A stretch of DNA of 64,000 nt from an uncultured Bacteroidales bacterium (lineage in GTDB: Bacteria > Bacteroidota > Bacteroidia > Bacteroidales > Paludibacteraceae), in assembly GCA_902800525.1 (NCBI GenBank), contig CADCEV010000014.1, positions 1 through 64,000 on the forward strand. Reading direction: 5' to 3'. Positions 26,246-34,323 of the stretch are shown here, in pieces; the stretch's first letter is position 1, and the number at the start of each line of letters is the position of its first letter. The notes below the pieces were generated by a model. That model had not been told where the DNA came from. It ran no database searches and worked only from the letters and a program-made list of their open reading frames with translations. A program made the position numbers and the translations under genes.

Positions 26246-28507
26246 ATGGAAAATAGCAAACGATTATCAGAAGCCCTTCATTTCGCGGAGTCATTCGCGG
26301 TTACCAGCCGTGTGGAGTTCCTGACGCCGGAACTGCTACTCGTCGGTATCTGCTGCCGAAATAACGAGTTCATGGCGTTGTGCGACAGTTACCATGTGGA
26401 CTACCAGAAGGAACTCAAAGAACCCATCTACGGCGATATGCAGTATAACTCTGTTCCGGATGAAGTGGGCGAATACGAGATCCTGCCGTCTATGCAGTAC
26501 GTGCAGATGATGACGATTGCAGAGAGTAACGCTGTGAATGCCGGCAAAGAGGAGATAGACACGACGCATGTACTGCACGCGATGTTGCAGTTGGAGGAGT
26601 CGCTCGCGAATTATATCCTGCGTAGTCAGTTCACGGAAAACGAGACCGAACTCCTGCGTTCGATCATCGATGCCTATGAAGGACGCGCCTTGCCTGACCA
26701 CCTCCCGGATTTTGATGACATAGAAGACGATAGCGATGAGATGGATTCGCTCTTTGGCTTTGAACGCAAACAGAAATGGACGGAGTTGGTGACATGCGTC
26801 AATGACCTTCTTGCGAACCATAACCCGCTCATCGGTCGTGAAACCGAACTGGATCGTACGATCCAAGTCCTTTGCCGACGCGATAAGAACAACCCGCTGC
26901 ATGTGGGCGAACCCGGTGTCGGCAAGACCGCACTCATCTATGGCTTGGCGCAACGGATAGAAGAAGGCAACGTGCCCGAACGACTCAAAGGAGCCAAGAT
27001 CTACCAGATGGATATGGGTACGATGATTGCCGGAACACAATATCGCGGTGAGTTCGAGGACCGTATCAAACGCGTCATGAAAGGTGTCTCCAAACTGAAG
27101 AATGCCATCGTCTATATCGACGAGATACACACGCTCATCGGTTCCGGTGCTTCGGGCGGCGACAGTCTGGACGGCTCGAACATCCTCAAACCCTATCTCG
27201 AAGCCGGAGACATCCGTTTCATCGGCGCAACGACCTACAAAGAGTACAACAAGTACATGCAGAAATCGCAAGGTATCGTCCGGCGGTTCCAGAAGATCGA
27301 TGTGCCGGAACCCTCGCAAGAGGAAGCAGTCCGCATCCTCGAAGGACTACAATCTCGGTACGAGCAGTTCCACCACGTGCAATATGCCGAAGGAATGATG
27401 TCGTACGCCGTGGAACTGAGTGCCAAATACATAGCCGACCGTTTCCTTCCCGACAAAGCGATAGATCTCATTGACGAAGCCGGAGCATACCGCGAGTTAC
27501 ATCCCTTGCGCAAGAAAACACAAGTGGTGGACAAAGCGCTCATCGAAGCGACGGTCAAGAAGATCTGCAAGATCTCTGACGATATGTTTGCCGCTTCATA
27601 TGGCGAGAACAAACAGTTAGCCACCCTGTACGAGCATATTACTGCGCAGTTATTCGGACAGGACGAAGCGGTAAAGCAAGTCGTAGAAGCAGTGCAGATG
27701 GCGAAAGCCGGACTCAACGAACCTGACAAACCGCTTGCCAGTTTGCTCTTCGTTGGACCGACAGGTGTCGGAAAAACCGAATTATGCAAAGTCCTTTCCT
27801 CCGAATTGGGTGTGGAGTTAGTGCGCTTCGACATGTCCGAATACACGGAGAAACATGCCGTAGCCAAACTCATCGGTTCGCCGGCGGGCTATGTCGGTTA
27901 CGACGACGGCGGTTTGCTGACCGATGCGATTTGCAAATCGCCCAACTGCGTGCTCTTGCTTGACGAGATAGAGAAAGCACACCAAGATATTTACAACATC
28001 CTGCTCCAAGTGATGGACTACGCACGGCTGACCGACAACAAAGGCAACAAAGCCGATTTCAAGAACATCATTCTGATCATGACCAGCAACGCCGGAGCGC
28101 AGTTTGCGTCCATGGGAACGGTCGGTTTCAGCAACACCAAGACCCGTGGCGATGCGATGCTTGAAACCGTCAAGAAGACTTTTAAACCGGAGTTCATCAA
28201 CCGTCTGTCCGGCATGGTGGTCTTCAACGACATGTCGCGTGAAATGGCGGCGCAAGTGTTCGATAAGAAACTAAGCATCCTCCAAGAGCGTCTCCAAGCA
28301 AAGAAAGTCACTCTCAAACTGTCCGACGCGGCGCGCGATTTCCTCATCCGAAAAGGCTATTCCGAGAAATACGGCGCACGGGAAATGGATCGCGTCATCC
28401 GCAAGTATCTCAGTTCGATGCTCATGAAAGAGATCCTCTTCGGCAAACTGCAAAACGGTGGCAAAGTGCGTGTGGACATAAAAGACGAAGAACTGATCTT
28501 GAAATAA
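26246..28507 (+). CDS. clpA: ClpA unfoldase
   Basis: The 753-residue two-AAA+ unfoldase that feeds substrates to ClpP. The N-domain (about 1-150) is the ClpS docking site. AAA-1 has GEPGVGKT (about 221-228) and [13 protein letters not shown]-2 has GPTGVGKT (about 504-511) and [10 protein letters not shown]. There is no ClpB/ClpC-type middle coiled coil, which supports ClpA. The ClpP loop reads VGF (in GTVGFS) instead of the E. coli IGL. ATG at 26246; the ATG 7 bases earlier runs into a stop. clpP is not in this window. Confidence 0.94.
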   Translation: MENSKRLSEALHFAESFAVTSRVEFLTPELLLVGICCRNNEFMALCDSYHVDYQKELKEPIYGDMQYNSVPDEVGEYEILPSMQYVQMMTIAESNAVNAGKEEIDTTHVLHAMLQLEESLANYILRSQFTENETELLRSIIDAYEGRALPDHLPDFDDIEDDSDEMDSLFGFERKQKWTELVTCVNDLLANHNPLIGRETELDRTIQVLCRRDKNNPLHVGEPGVGKTALIYGLAQRIEEGNVPERLKGAKIYQMDMGTMIAGTQYRGEFEDRIKRVMKGVSKLKNAIVYIDEIHTLIGSGASGGDSLDGSNILKPYLEAGDIRFIGATTYKEYNKYMQKSQGIVRRFQKIDVPEPSQEEAVRILEGLQSRYEQFHHVQYAEGMMSYAVELSAKYIADRFLPDKAIDLIDEAGAYRELHPLRKKTQVVDKALIEATVKKICKISDDMFAASYGENKQLATLYEHITAQLFGQDEAVKQVVEAVQMAKAGLNEPDKPLASLLFVGPTGVGKTELCKVLSSELGVELVRFDMSEYTEKHAVAKLIGSPAGYVGYDDGGLLTDAICKSPNCVLLLDEIEKAHQDIYNILLQVMDYARLTDNKGNKADFKNIILIMTSNAGAQFASMGTVGFSNTKTRGDAMLETVKKTFKPEFINRLSGMVVFNDMSREMAAQVFDKKLSILQERLQAKKVTLKLSDAARDFLIRKGYSEKYGAREMDRVIRKYLSSMLMKEILFGKLQNGGKVRVDIKDEELILK

Positions 28508-29194
28508 ATGGTATTCCGGCTGGACGACAATATTATCGGTTTTCCTGACCCGCATTTGGCGAACAAAAGCGGGCTCTTTGCCGTTGGTGGCGATCTCACG
28601 CCCGAATGGCTACTCTTGGCGTACAGCCATGGTATTTTCCCGTGGTTTGACTACCGGAGCGATCAGATCTTATGGCATTGCCCGCAAGACCGTTTCGTCA
28701 TTTTCCCAAAAGACATCCACATCAGTCATTCCATGCGCACGCTCATGAATCAGGACAAGTACCATGTCACGTTCAACAAGGCATTTGACCAAGTCATCGA
28801 GAATTGCGGCAAAGCGCAAGGGCGTGATCAGGAAGTGGGCGCATGGCTTGGCGGACGGATGATCCCGGCGTATAAGAAACTGCACGAATTGAACTTCGCT
28901 ATGAGTGTCGAAGTCTGGCAGGAGGACGAACTCGTCGGCGGTTTGTATGGCGTGACCATAGGACGCAATTTCTTTGGCGAGAGCATGTTCTCCCTGGCGC
29001 CAAGTGCCTCCAAAATGGCACTCATCTATCTCGCGTTCATGGTCGGTAGAGTGGGGGGCATCATTGATTGTCAGTTCGAAACGTCTCACCTCAAATCTAT
29101 GGGCGGCACGCACATCCCCTATGACGAGTACATGCAATACATCAACCCCGAAAATACCGGCCCAGCGTTTCCCCTTACTGCGAAAGATAACTAA
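28508..29194 (+). CDS. aat: Leucyl/phenylalanyl-tRNA-protein transferase
   Basis: A 228-residue transferase that adds Leu or Phe from aminoacyl-tRNA to N-terminal Arg/Lys, creating degrons for ClpS/ClpAP. The family motifs GLFAVGGDLTPEWLLLAY, GIFPWF, the central GGLYGVTIG and FFGESMFS, and CQFETSHLKSMGG are intact. It begins on the base after the clpA stop, so the three genes encode a full recognition route. Length is normal. Confidence 0.95.
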   Translation: MVFRLDDNIIGFPDPHLANKSGLFAVGGDLTPEWLLLAYSHGIFPWFDYRSDQILWHCPQDRFVIFPKDIHISHSMRTLMNQDKYHVTFNKAFDQVIENCGKAQGRDQEVGAWLGGRMIPAYKKLHELNFAMSVEVWQEDELVGGLYGVTIGRNFFGESMFSLAPSASKMALIYLAFMVGRVGGIIDCQFETSHLKSMGGTHIPYDEYMQYINPENTGPAFPLTAKDN

Positions 29195-29280
29195 TCATCA
29201 GCACTTTGTACTTTTTATAGGCTCTGTTTGTTCGTAAAAGTGCAGATTTTTTTGTCTCAGCCCGAAAAAAGAGAGATTTA

Positions 29281-29312
29281 TTTGCATAATTCAGAAAAAA
29301 GTTGTAACTTTG
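29281..29312 (+). promoter_or_regulatory. Promoter of DUF3791-like pair
   Basis: TTTG (29281-29284) and TAACTTTG (29305-29312), 20-bp spacer, 29 bp before the ATG. Confidence 0.7.
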
Positions 29313-29341
29313 CAGCCGAAAAGTTGCAAAGAGTTAGTTAT

Positions 29342-29557
29342 ATGGATTTTAAAATCTTAAATTTTACGATTTTTTGCGTCAATAATGTGGCTTCGTATCT
29401 GAACAAAAGCGCAAGGGACGTGTATCATGCTATGCAAAACGCAGGTATGATAGATGGTTATATTGTGCCATGTTACGATGTTTTGCACTCATTCTCAAAG
29501 GAATACATAGTGGATGATTTAGTGTCGCTTATGCGGCAGAAAGGAGTTCAGCTATGA
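29342..29557 (+). CDS. Small DUF3791-like protein
   Basis: A 71-residue soluble protein. The pattern MDFKILNFTIFCVNNVASYL, followed by YHAMQNAGMIDGYI and YDVLHSFSKEYIVDDL, fits DUF3791 small proteins. In other Bacteroidetes these often sit next to DUF3990 (ART-like) genes in what look like toxin-antitoxin modules; here no DUF3990 gene is present. ATG at 29342 is used because the frame upstream crosses the promoter. Function is unknown. Confidence 0.6.
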   Translation: MDFKILNFTIFCVNNVASYLNKSARDVYHAMQNAGMIDGYIVPCYDVLHSFSKEYIVDDLVSLMRQKGVQL

Positions 29558-29566
29558 TTCTTTATC

Positions 29567-29779
29567 ATGCAAGCTAATCCAACCATATTACAAATGAAAT
29601 ATGCTCGCATTGTGAAACTCTTTGCAGAGCAAGCGGGACTTTCGTACGAGGAGGCATTGGGCAAGTTCTATGATTCTACGACGTACGACTTAATCAGTAA
29701 CGGAGTAGCCGACATGCATTGTTTCAGCGATGAATACCTTGCCGATGAACTATTATTAGAATTCGGCTACAAGAAATAA
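29567..29779 (+). CDS. Second small DUF3791-like protein
   Basis: A 70-residue protein starting 9 bp after the previous stop. It contains YARIVKLFAEQAGLSYEEAL, then FYDSTTYDLISNGVADMHC and DEYLADELLLEFGY, a pattern common in small Bacteroidetes proteins that pair with DUF3791/DUF3990 loci. Its position suggests joint translation with the upstream gene. Function is unknown; an antitoxin-like or regulatory role is speculation. Confidence 0.6.
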   Translation: MQANPTILQMKYARIVKLFAEQAGLSYEEALGKFYDSTTYDLISNGVADMHCFSDEYLADELLLEFGYKK

Positions 29780-29862
29780 AATCCCGTCCCCTTTCCGAGA
29801 CGTTAAACCGGAGACGCTGAGATCGGCAGCGTAAAAAGCAGTAAAAAAGAAGAGTCGAACAA

Positions 29863-30027
29863 ATGAAATACATTGTAGTCATAGAGGAGATTTTGCGAAA
29901 AGAGGTATCTGTTGAGGCAAAAGACGCAGAAGAAGCAGAAGAGGTCGTTGAAGCACTTTATCGCAAAGGGGAGATTGTTCTGGACGCAGGTGATTTCATT
30001 GGAGAACCGACCATAACATGTAAGTAG
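29863..30027 (+). CDS. DpnD/PcfM-like small protein
   Basis: A 54-residue ORF. The sequence MKYIVVIEEILRKEVSVEAK, an EEAEEVVEALY helix and KGEIVLDAGDF match the DpnD/PcfM family, named after DpnD of the pneumococcal DpnI cassette and PcfM of an enterococcal plasmid. It lies 280 bp upstream of a DpnII-type restriction-modification set, which strengthens the call. Molecular function of the family is not known. ATG at 29863; codon use is even and the stop is TAG. Confidence 0.75.
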   Translation: MKYIVVIEEILRKEVSVEAKDAEEAEEVVEALYRKGEIVLDAGDFIGEPTITCK

Positions 30028-30109
30028 AATAGAGATACAAATTTGACATAAAAACATCCGCAGCGGCGGAGTAAACATATTTATTAATTAGCGTTTGCTA
30101 TTTGTCTAT

Positions 30110-30282
30110 TCGCACTGAAACGTAGGAAATTTCAAGAATAAGCAAATTAGAAAGGACATAAGCAAACCCGCAGTTTTTGCGGGCGACTTGTCTTTCTATT
30201 GGTGCTATTCCTACGACCACAGTGCGAGCAAGTTTGCCCGCATTTTGTATTTATACAGGTCGTAGAAGCAGAATAGGAAAGG
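30110..30282 (+). other. Nested inverted-repeat element (possible structured RNA)
   Basis: In the gap before the methylase gene four nested stems are visible: 30110-30117 with 30220-30227 (8 bp), 30121-30128 with 30208-30215 (8 bp), 30148-30154 with 30192-30198 (7 bp), and the apical hairpin 30167-30172 with 30178-30183. In addition 30211-30218 can pair instead with 30258-30265 (8 bp) and 30205-30210 with 30271-30276, so two structures exclude each other. It could be a regulatory leader RNA or a mobile palindromic element. Confidence 0.6.
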
Positions 30283-30306
30283 TAGCAGACAGTAAAATGC
30301 TATCTA

Positions 30307-31218
30307 ATGAAAATCACCGAATCGGTCGCCAAACCATTTATAAAGTGGGTTGGCGGAAAAACACAGCTCATTGAGCAATTAGAAGCTTTGCTTCCGGCTG
30401 ATTTTGATGAATGGAAAGAGGTGACGTACATTGAGCCTTTTGTGGGCGGAGGAGCGATGCTCTTCTATATGTTACGTACACACGCCAATATCCAAACAGC
30501 CGTTATTAACGACATCAATTCGGATCTGACGACGTGCTACAAGGTGGTGCGCAATCATCCGTCGGAATTGGTGGAGTCTCTGCAACAGATCCAAGACGAG
30601 TATTATGCACTCACGTCCGAAGATGAGCGCAAGGCTTTCTATATGCAGCGGCGTGACGAGTTTAATACCAAGTCGTTAGACCCGCTCCGTAACACCACGT
30701 TATTCTTTTTTCTGAACCGTACTTGCTTTAACGGCCTTTATCGCGTCAATAAAGCAGGACTTTTCAACGTGCCTTTCGGTCGCTATGATCATCCGCAGAT
30801 ATGCGACGCCAAGACGATTTATGTGGATAGTGCGTTATTGCAAAAGGTAGAGATATTTACCGTGGATTACCAGCAAGTTTTTCCTTTTGCTCAAGGAAAG
30901 ACGCTCTTTTATTTCGATCCGCCTTACCGTCCTTTGAACAATACCAGCAGTTTTAACGATTATGCGAAAGAGCCTTTTAATGACCTCGCGCAAGTTCGTT
31001 TGAAAGAATTTTGCGACACGGTTGACGCGTCCGGCTATCATTTCATGCTGAGCAATTCGGATTGTCAGGATGGTTTCTTTGATGATCTCTATTCTCCATA
31101 CATCATTGAGCGTGTTTTTGCATCGCGTAGTATAAATGCGAACCCCAGCAAACGCGGCAAACTGACCGAGATCCTGGTGCATAATTATAAAGAAGTCAAA
31201 CAAAACCAATTATTCTAA
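30307..31218 (+). CDS. DNA adenine methylase, D12 class (DpnM-like)
   Basis: A 303-residue N6-adenine methyltransferase, alpha class (Dam/DpnM type). The SAM motif FIKWVGGKTQLI (about 11-22, a variant of FxGGK) and the catalytic DPPY (about 203-206, in YFDPPYRPLNNTSSFNDY) are in the expected order, and FFLNRTCFNGLYR is a conserved family segment. Next to a DpnII-like nuclease it is expected to methylate the A of GATC and protect host DNA. The nuclease gene starts 4 bp after the stop. Confidence 0.94.
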   Translation: MKITESVAKPFIKWVGGKTQLIEQLEALLPADFDEWKEVTYIEPFVGGGAMLFYMLRTHANIQTAVINDINSDLTTCYKVVRNHPSELVESLQQIQDEYYALTSEDERKAFYMQRRDEFNTKSLDPLRNTTLFFFLNRTCFNGLYRVNKAGLFNVPFGRYDHPQICDAKTIYVDSALLQKVEIFTVDYQQVFPFAQGKTLFYFDPPYRPLNNTSSFNDYAKEPFNDLAQVRLKEFCDTVDASGYHFMLSNSDCQDGFFDDLYSPYIIERVFASRSINANPSKRGKLTEILVHNYKEVKQNQLF

Positions 31219-31221
31219 ACT

Positions 31222-32055
31222 ATGGCAGCACATACTACAGCACAATTCGATTTGTTCATGTCTCAGTTACGCGAGACGAACGCAACACTTGATTTCTATT
31301 GTGACTTCCCGAAAATTGCACGGAATGTTGCGGACATCGAGATAAGTCTTAACACTCTCAACTATCTTATCGGAAAAGAAAATCTCCGTGAGGCAGTAGA
31401 GGCACTTTGGAATCGGGACAAACGCGTATTCGAAGTAATGGACATCCTCATAGCGACGCGAAAGAAAGACGATAAGAAATACATTGACTACGATGGTTCT
31501 ATGCACTCTATTCACTCGCTTTTTCATTCGGTAGATGGAGTAATGAAATTTATCGAGGGAACAGGTCTTGATAAGGTTTTCAAAAACAAAGAGGTGAAAG
31601 ATTTGGTGGATTACGTCTTTGGTGTAGAAACAGGACTTGATACGAACGCGCGCAAGAATAGAAGCGGAGAGATTACAGAGACGCTTGTGGCTCGTATCTT
31701 AAAAAATGCGGGAGTTAAGTACCGCGAACAAGTGTCGTCCAAAGAATTCCAGGCTATTTCGGCTGTGCTTGGAGCAGACCAGAAAGTTTTTGATTTTGCG
31801 GTTTCTGCTAATGGAAAAACCTATCTCATAGAGGTGAATTTCTACTCAGGAGGTGGTTCTAAACTCAATGAAGTTGCTCGCTCCTATACGGATGTCGCGC
31901 CGAAAGTAAACGGAGTGCCTGGCTTTGAGTTTGTGTGGATTACCGATGGTATCGGTTGGAACTCTGCCCGCAATAAATTGGAAGAAGCGTTTGCGGCTAT
32001 ACCAAGTATCTACAATCTAACGACCATTAGCGAGTTTATCGAACGTGTCAAATAA
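31222..32055 (+). CDS. DpnII/MboI-family type II restriction endonuclease
   Basis: A 277-residue endonuclease like R.DpnII (about 288 residues), which cuts unmethylated GATC. The catalytic stretch is visible toward the C-terminus: FDFAVSANGKTYLIEVNFYS (Asp...Glu-x-Asn; the PD-(D/E)XK variant of this family) followed by GGGSKLNEVARSY, a signature of DpnII/MboI proteins. Position between two methylases matches known systems. The stop overlaps the GTG of the next gene by 11 bp. Confidence 0.92.
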   Translation: MAAHTTAQFDLFMSQLRETNATLDFYCDFPKIARNVADIEISLNTLNYLIGKENLREAVEALWNRDKRVFEVMDILIATRKKDDKKYIDYDGSMHSIHSLFHSVDGVMKFIEGTGLDKVFKNKEVKDLVDYVFGVETGLDTNARKNRSGEITETLVARILKNAGVKYREQVSSKEFQAISAVLGADQKVFDFAVSANGKTYLIEVNFYSGGGSKLNEVARSYTDVAPKVNGVPGFEFVWITDGIGWNSARNKLEEAFAAIPSIYNLTTISEFIERVK

Positions 32056-33229
32056 CGCAACATATCCCGATTTCCGCATCCTGCAAGGCGATTGTATGGA
32101 GCGATTGAACGAGATAGAGGATAACTCTATCGACGCTATCTTTGCTGATCCGCCGTACTTCTTGAGTAATGGAGGAATAAGTGTGCAAAGCGGCAAGCAA
32201 GTGTGCGTGGACAAAGGCGATTGGGACAAAGGCGGCACGCCTGAATACATCTATGAGTTTAACCGTAAATGGCTTGGTCTATGTCGCTCCAAACTGAAAG
32301 AAAATGGAACGATTTGGATTAGTGGCACACACCATAATATCCATGTGGTTATGCGCTGTTTGCAAGAGCTCGGCTACAAAGTGCTCAATACGATTACTTG
32401 GCAGAAAACAGACCCGCCACCCAATTTGTCGTGCAAGTATTTTAATTTCTCTACCGAACTCATCATTTGGGCGCGCAAGTCGGAAAAGAAAACGCACAAG
32501 TTCAACTACGAGACCATGAAACAACTGAACGGCGGTACGCAGATGACCGATGTGTGGCGTATTCCGGCGGTGGGTTCATGGGAGAAAGTGCAAGGCAAAC
32601 ACCCGACACAAAAGACCTTGCGTCTATTGTATCGAATCATCCTTGCTTCCACCAATGAAGGCGACACCATCCTTGACCCGTTCAGCGGTTCAGGCACAAC
32701 AGGTATTGCTGCTAATCTGCTCGGACGCAAGTACATCGGCATTGAGCAAGATCCTTCTTTTGTGGACTTATCTTTGCGTCGCCGCGAAGCCTTAGAGGAC
32801 GAACCGACACGCAAGAAACTCGTTGACAAAATGCGTGAGAACGGGCAAGAGGCAACGGTTCTGGTGAATCACATGCGCGAGAAAGACCGTGAACTGGCGA
32901 TGCGGTTAGGCATAACGTACACGCGTGCCGGAGATAGTAAAGGTTCGTTGCTTGTGAAAGAAGGCTTTGAGCGTTTGGGCTATATTTGCCTGCATACCAA
33001 CGGAGAGAATCCGCAACTATTCAAGCAGACCAACAAAGGCTTTCGGATATATACCGCGAAAGACTTACAGAATATGGGATTTTCTGCCGAGAACGCACCA
33101 TATTATGCTGTATTCCTCTTTGACCCGAACAAACCCATTTCCTTCGACCAAGAGATAGACCTCCACAAGAAGAAATACACCCAAGTGGCACACATAGAAC
33201 CACTTAGGTATTTTATCGCCATCAAATAG
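32045..33229 (+). CDS. Second adenine methylase, beta class (DpnA-like)
   Basis: A 394-residue methyltransferase whose motif order (DPPY at 35-38, then DPFSGSGTTG near 211-220) marks the beta class, like DpnA (M2.DpnII). DpnA can act on single-stranded DNA, which protects incoming DNA during transformation or transfer. Residues about 265-394 form an extra C-terminal region, longer than the usual DpnA length, with a charged helix, a KGSLLVKEGFERLGY stretch and a basic, aromatic end. Start GTG at 32045 gives the expected N-terminus (FRILQGDCMERLNEI). Confidence 0.9.
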   Translation: MSNNATYPDFRILQGDCMERLNEIEDNSIDAIFADPPYFLSNGGISVQSGKQVCVDKGDWDKGGTPEYIYEFNRKWLGLCRSKLKENGTIWISGTHHNIHVVMRCLQELGYKVLNTITWQKTDPPPNLSCKYFNFSTELIIWARKSEKKTHKFNYETMKQLNGGTQMTDVWRIPAVGSWEKVQGKHPTQKTLRLLYRIILASTNEGDTILDPFSGSGTTGIAANLLGRKYIGIEQDPSFVDLSLRRREALEDEPTRKKLVDKMRENGQEATVLVNHMREKDRELAMRLGITYTRAGDSKGSLLVKEGFERLGYICLHTNGENPQLFKQTNKGFRIYTAKDLQNMGFSAENAPYYAVFLFDPNKPISFDQEIDLHKKKYTQVAHIEPLRYFIAIK

Positions 33230-33329
33230 TTTTAGCTTCGTCCATTTTGCCGAAATAATTGTGCCTTGGGCTAAGTTATTATTCGGTTTGAATCCTCGTC
33301 CATAGTCTTGACCTTATCCCATCTCTCTT

Positions 33330-33360
33330 CCGCTTGGCAAATGATGCCAAGCGGTTTTTC
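33330..33360 (+). terminator. Terminator after the DpnII-like set
   Basis: A perfect 10-bp stem (33330-33339 with 33345-33354) with a five-base loop, followed by TTTTTC. Confidence 0.75.
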
Positions 33361-33470
33361 TTTTTTGGTAGTTCCGCGGGATTGAATCCCGCCCTTCAAT
33401 GTGCATGTCCAAATTTGCCCTCTATAAAAATTTGCATGATATAGTTGATATTCTTGATACACTTCCCCAA

Positions 33471-33497
33471 AACTGTCTCAACTATCTCAACTGTCTC
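33471..33497 (+). repeat. Nonamer array (AACTGTCTC x3)
   Basis: Three 9-bp units followed by ACATCATTTTTT, the same tail that follows the array's relative near 33680. Confidence 0.75.
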
Positions 33498-33512
33498 ACA
33501 TCATTTTTTGTA

Positions 33513-33567
33513 TTGACCGTATTGACCGTTTTGACCATATTAGGATGAAACGGTCAAAACGGTCAAT
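33513..33567 (+). repeat. Nonamer array with long inverted repeat (TTGACCGTA)
   Basis: Three 9-bp TTGACCgta-like units (33513-33539). ATTGACCGTTTTGACC (33521-33536) is exactly inverted at 33552-33567, forming a 16-bp stem with a 15-base loop. Confidence 0.8.
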
Positions 33568-33616
33568 ATGGTCATGTACTTTTTTATCGCTCATTACCAA
33601 ACATTAAAATTTGCAC

Positions 33617-33683
33617 TGGCATAAATGGCATAAGTGGCATAAATTTCCCGATTTTATGCCGTTTCTTCCACTTATGCCACATC
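33617..33683 (+). repeat. Nonamer array with inverted copy (TGGCATAAA)
   Basis: Three TGGCATAA(A/G) units (33617-33643) are faced by inverted TTTATGCC and CCACTTATGCCA further right (about 33652-33680), followed by ACATCATTTTTTT. Confidence 0.75.
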
Positions 33684-33719
33684 ATTTTTTTAATGAATCA
33701 ACCAAGTTTGGAACCTTCT

Positions 33720-33871
33720 GGGGACCCCGAAAATTTTAATTTTTGCGGGTGAAGAAGTGCCTCGGATGGCACTTCGAGTGTTGCAAGCAACACATAGAAC
33801 TTTCGGAGGCGATGGTCGCACCTGCCATTAAGCGGAGCGGTATGGCTTTTGCGATCCATTTGCCGAACGCG
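33720..33871 (+). repeat. Copy A of an inverted dispersed element
   Basis: Shares four ordered blocks, inverted, with 44212-44312: a 26-bp block GGGGACCCC plus AAAATTTT-rich run (33720-33745), CGGAGGC (33804-33810), AGCGGAGCGGTAT (33831-33843) and TTGCCGAACGCG (33860-33871). It also has two extra small hairpins (AGTGCC/GGCACT and GTGTTGC/GCAACAC) between the first two blocks. Confidence 0.75.
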
Positions 33872-34038
33872 ACTGTTAGTCATTCTTGTATATTCTTAGT
33901 CATTCGTTAAAGAGAATTTACCCGATTCTTAATAATAGTACATTTTACTATACTGCGAAAATTATCAGTATGCCAAAATTTGCTCATGTCCGAAAAAAGC
34001 AGTAATTATCCTTCTCAAGCAAAAAAATCCCACAAAAA

Positions 34039-34070
34039 CTTGCACATGTGGGATATTTTTTGTAATTTTG
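34039..34070 (+). promoter_or_regulatory. Promoter in front of a broken gene
   Basis: CTTG (34039-34042) and TAATTTTG (34063-34070), 20-bp spacer; leads into the truncated frame at 34123. Confidence 0.6.
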
Positions 34071-34122
34071 CAGGCGAATTAGTGTATTGCTGAGATAAAT
34101 AACGTTCTATACCCACAAATAT

Positions 34123-34309
34123 ATGACAAAGCATTTTATACCGGCACTTGCTTGCGCCACGGCATATCATGGCGGTAGCCGGGCAGAGCAAAGCCTATCA
34201 ACAGCGTCTGGCTGAAGCCGGTGTGACCGTGGAATGGGTACCCTTGGAGAGCCTTATTGATGGCTACGGAGCTGCCCATTGTATGACGCAAGTGCTCAAA
34301 CGTTTTTAA
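34123..34309 (+). pseudogene. Remnant of an amidinotransferase-family gene
   Basis: An ATG at 34123 starts MTKHFIPALACATAYHGG and meets a stop after about 30 codons. In another frame 34169-34309 encodes a C-terminal piece with GVTVEWVPLESLIDGYGAAH and CMTQVLKRF, which looks like the end of an arginine deiminase/DDAH-type protein, where HCMT carries the catalytic Cys. The bulk of the gene between is deleted. The family assignment rests on about 45 residues and is moderate. Confidence 0.5.
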
Positions 34310-34323
34310 AAGAAATAAAAGAT

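Larger units (their letters stand above)
33230..34122. other. Repeat-rich noncoding stretch (about 0.9 kb)
   Basis: No credible gene is seen. It contains a terminator hairpin (33330-33354), a small hairpin (33376-33392), three nonamer arrays, two larger inverted repeats, the element homologous to the tRNA-Thr leader (33720-33871), a decanucleotide repeat TTAGTCATTC (twice near 33886-33906) and a promoter at 34039-34070. Confidence 0.7.

Noticed and set aside
30110-30282. Nested stems as a retron msr-msd
   Set aside because: No reverse transcriptase gene is adjacent; the neighbours are methylase and DpnD-like genes.
30177-30374. 65-codon ORF across the structured gap before the methylase
   Set aside because: It overlaps the stems and the methylase start in another frame and has no recognisable pattern.
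33471-33683. Nonamer arrays as a CRISPR
   Set aside because: Units of 9 bp without unique spacers and no cas genes nearby; they are simple tandem repeats.
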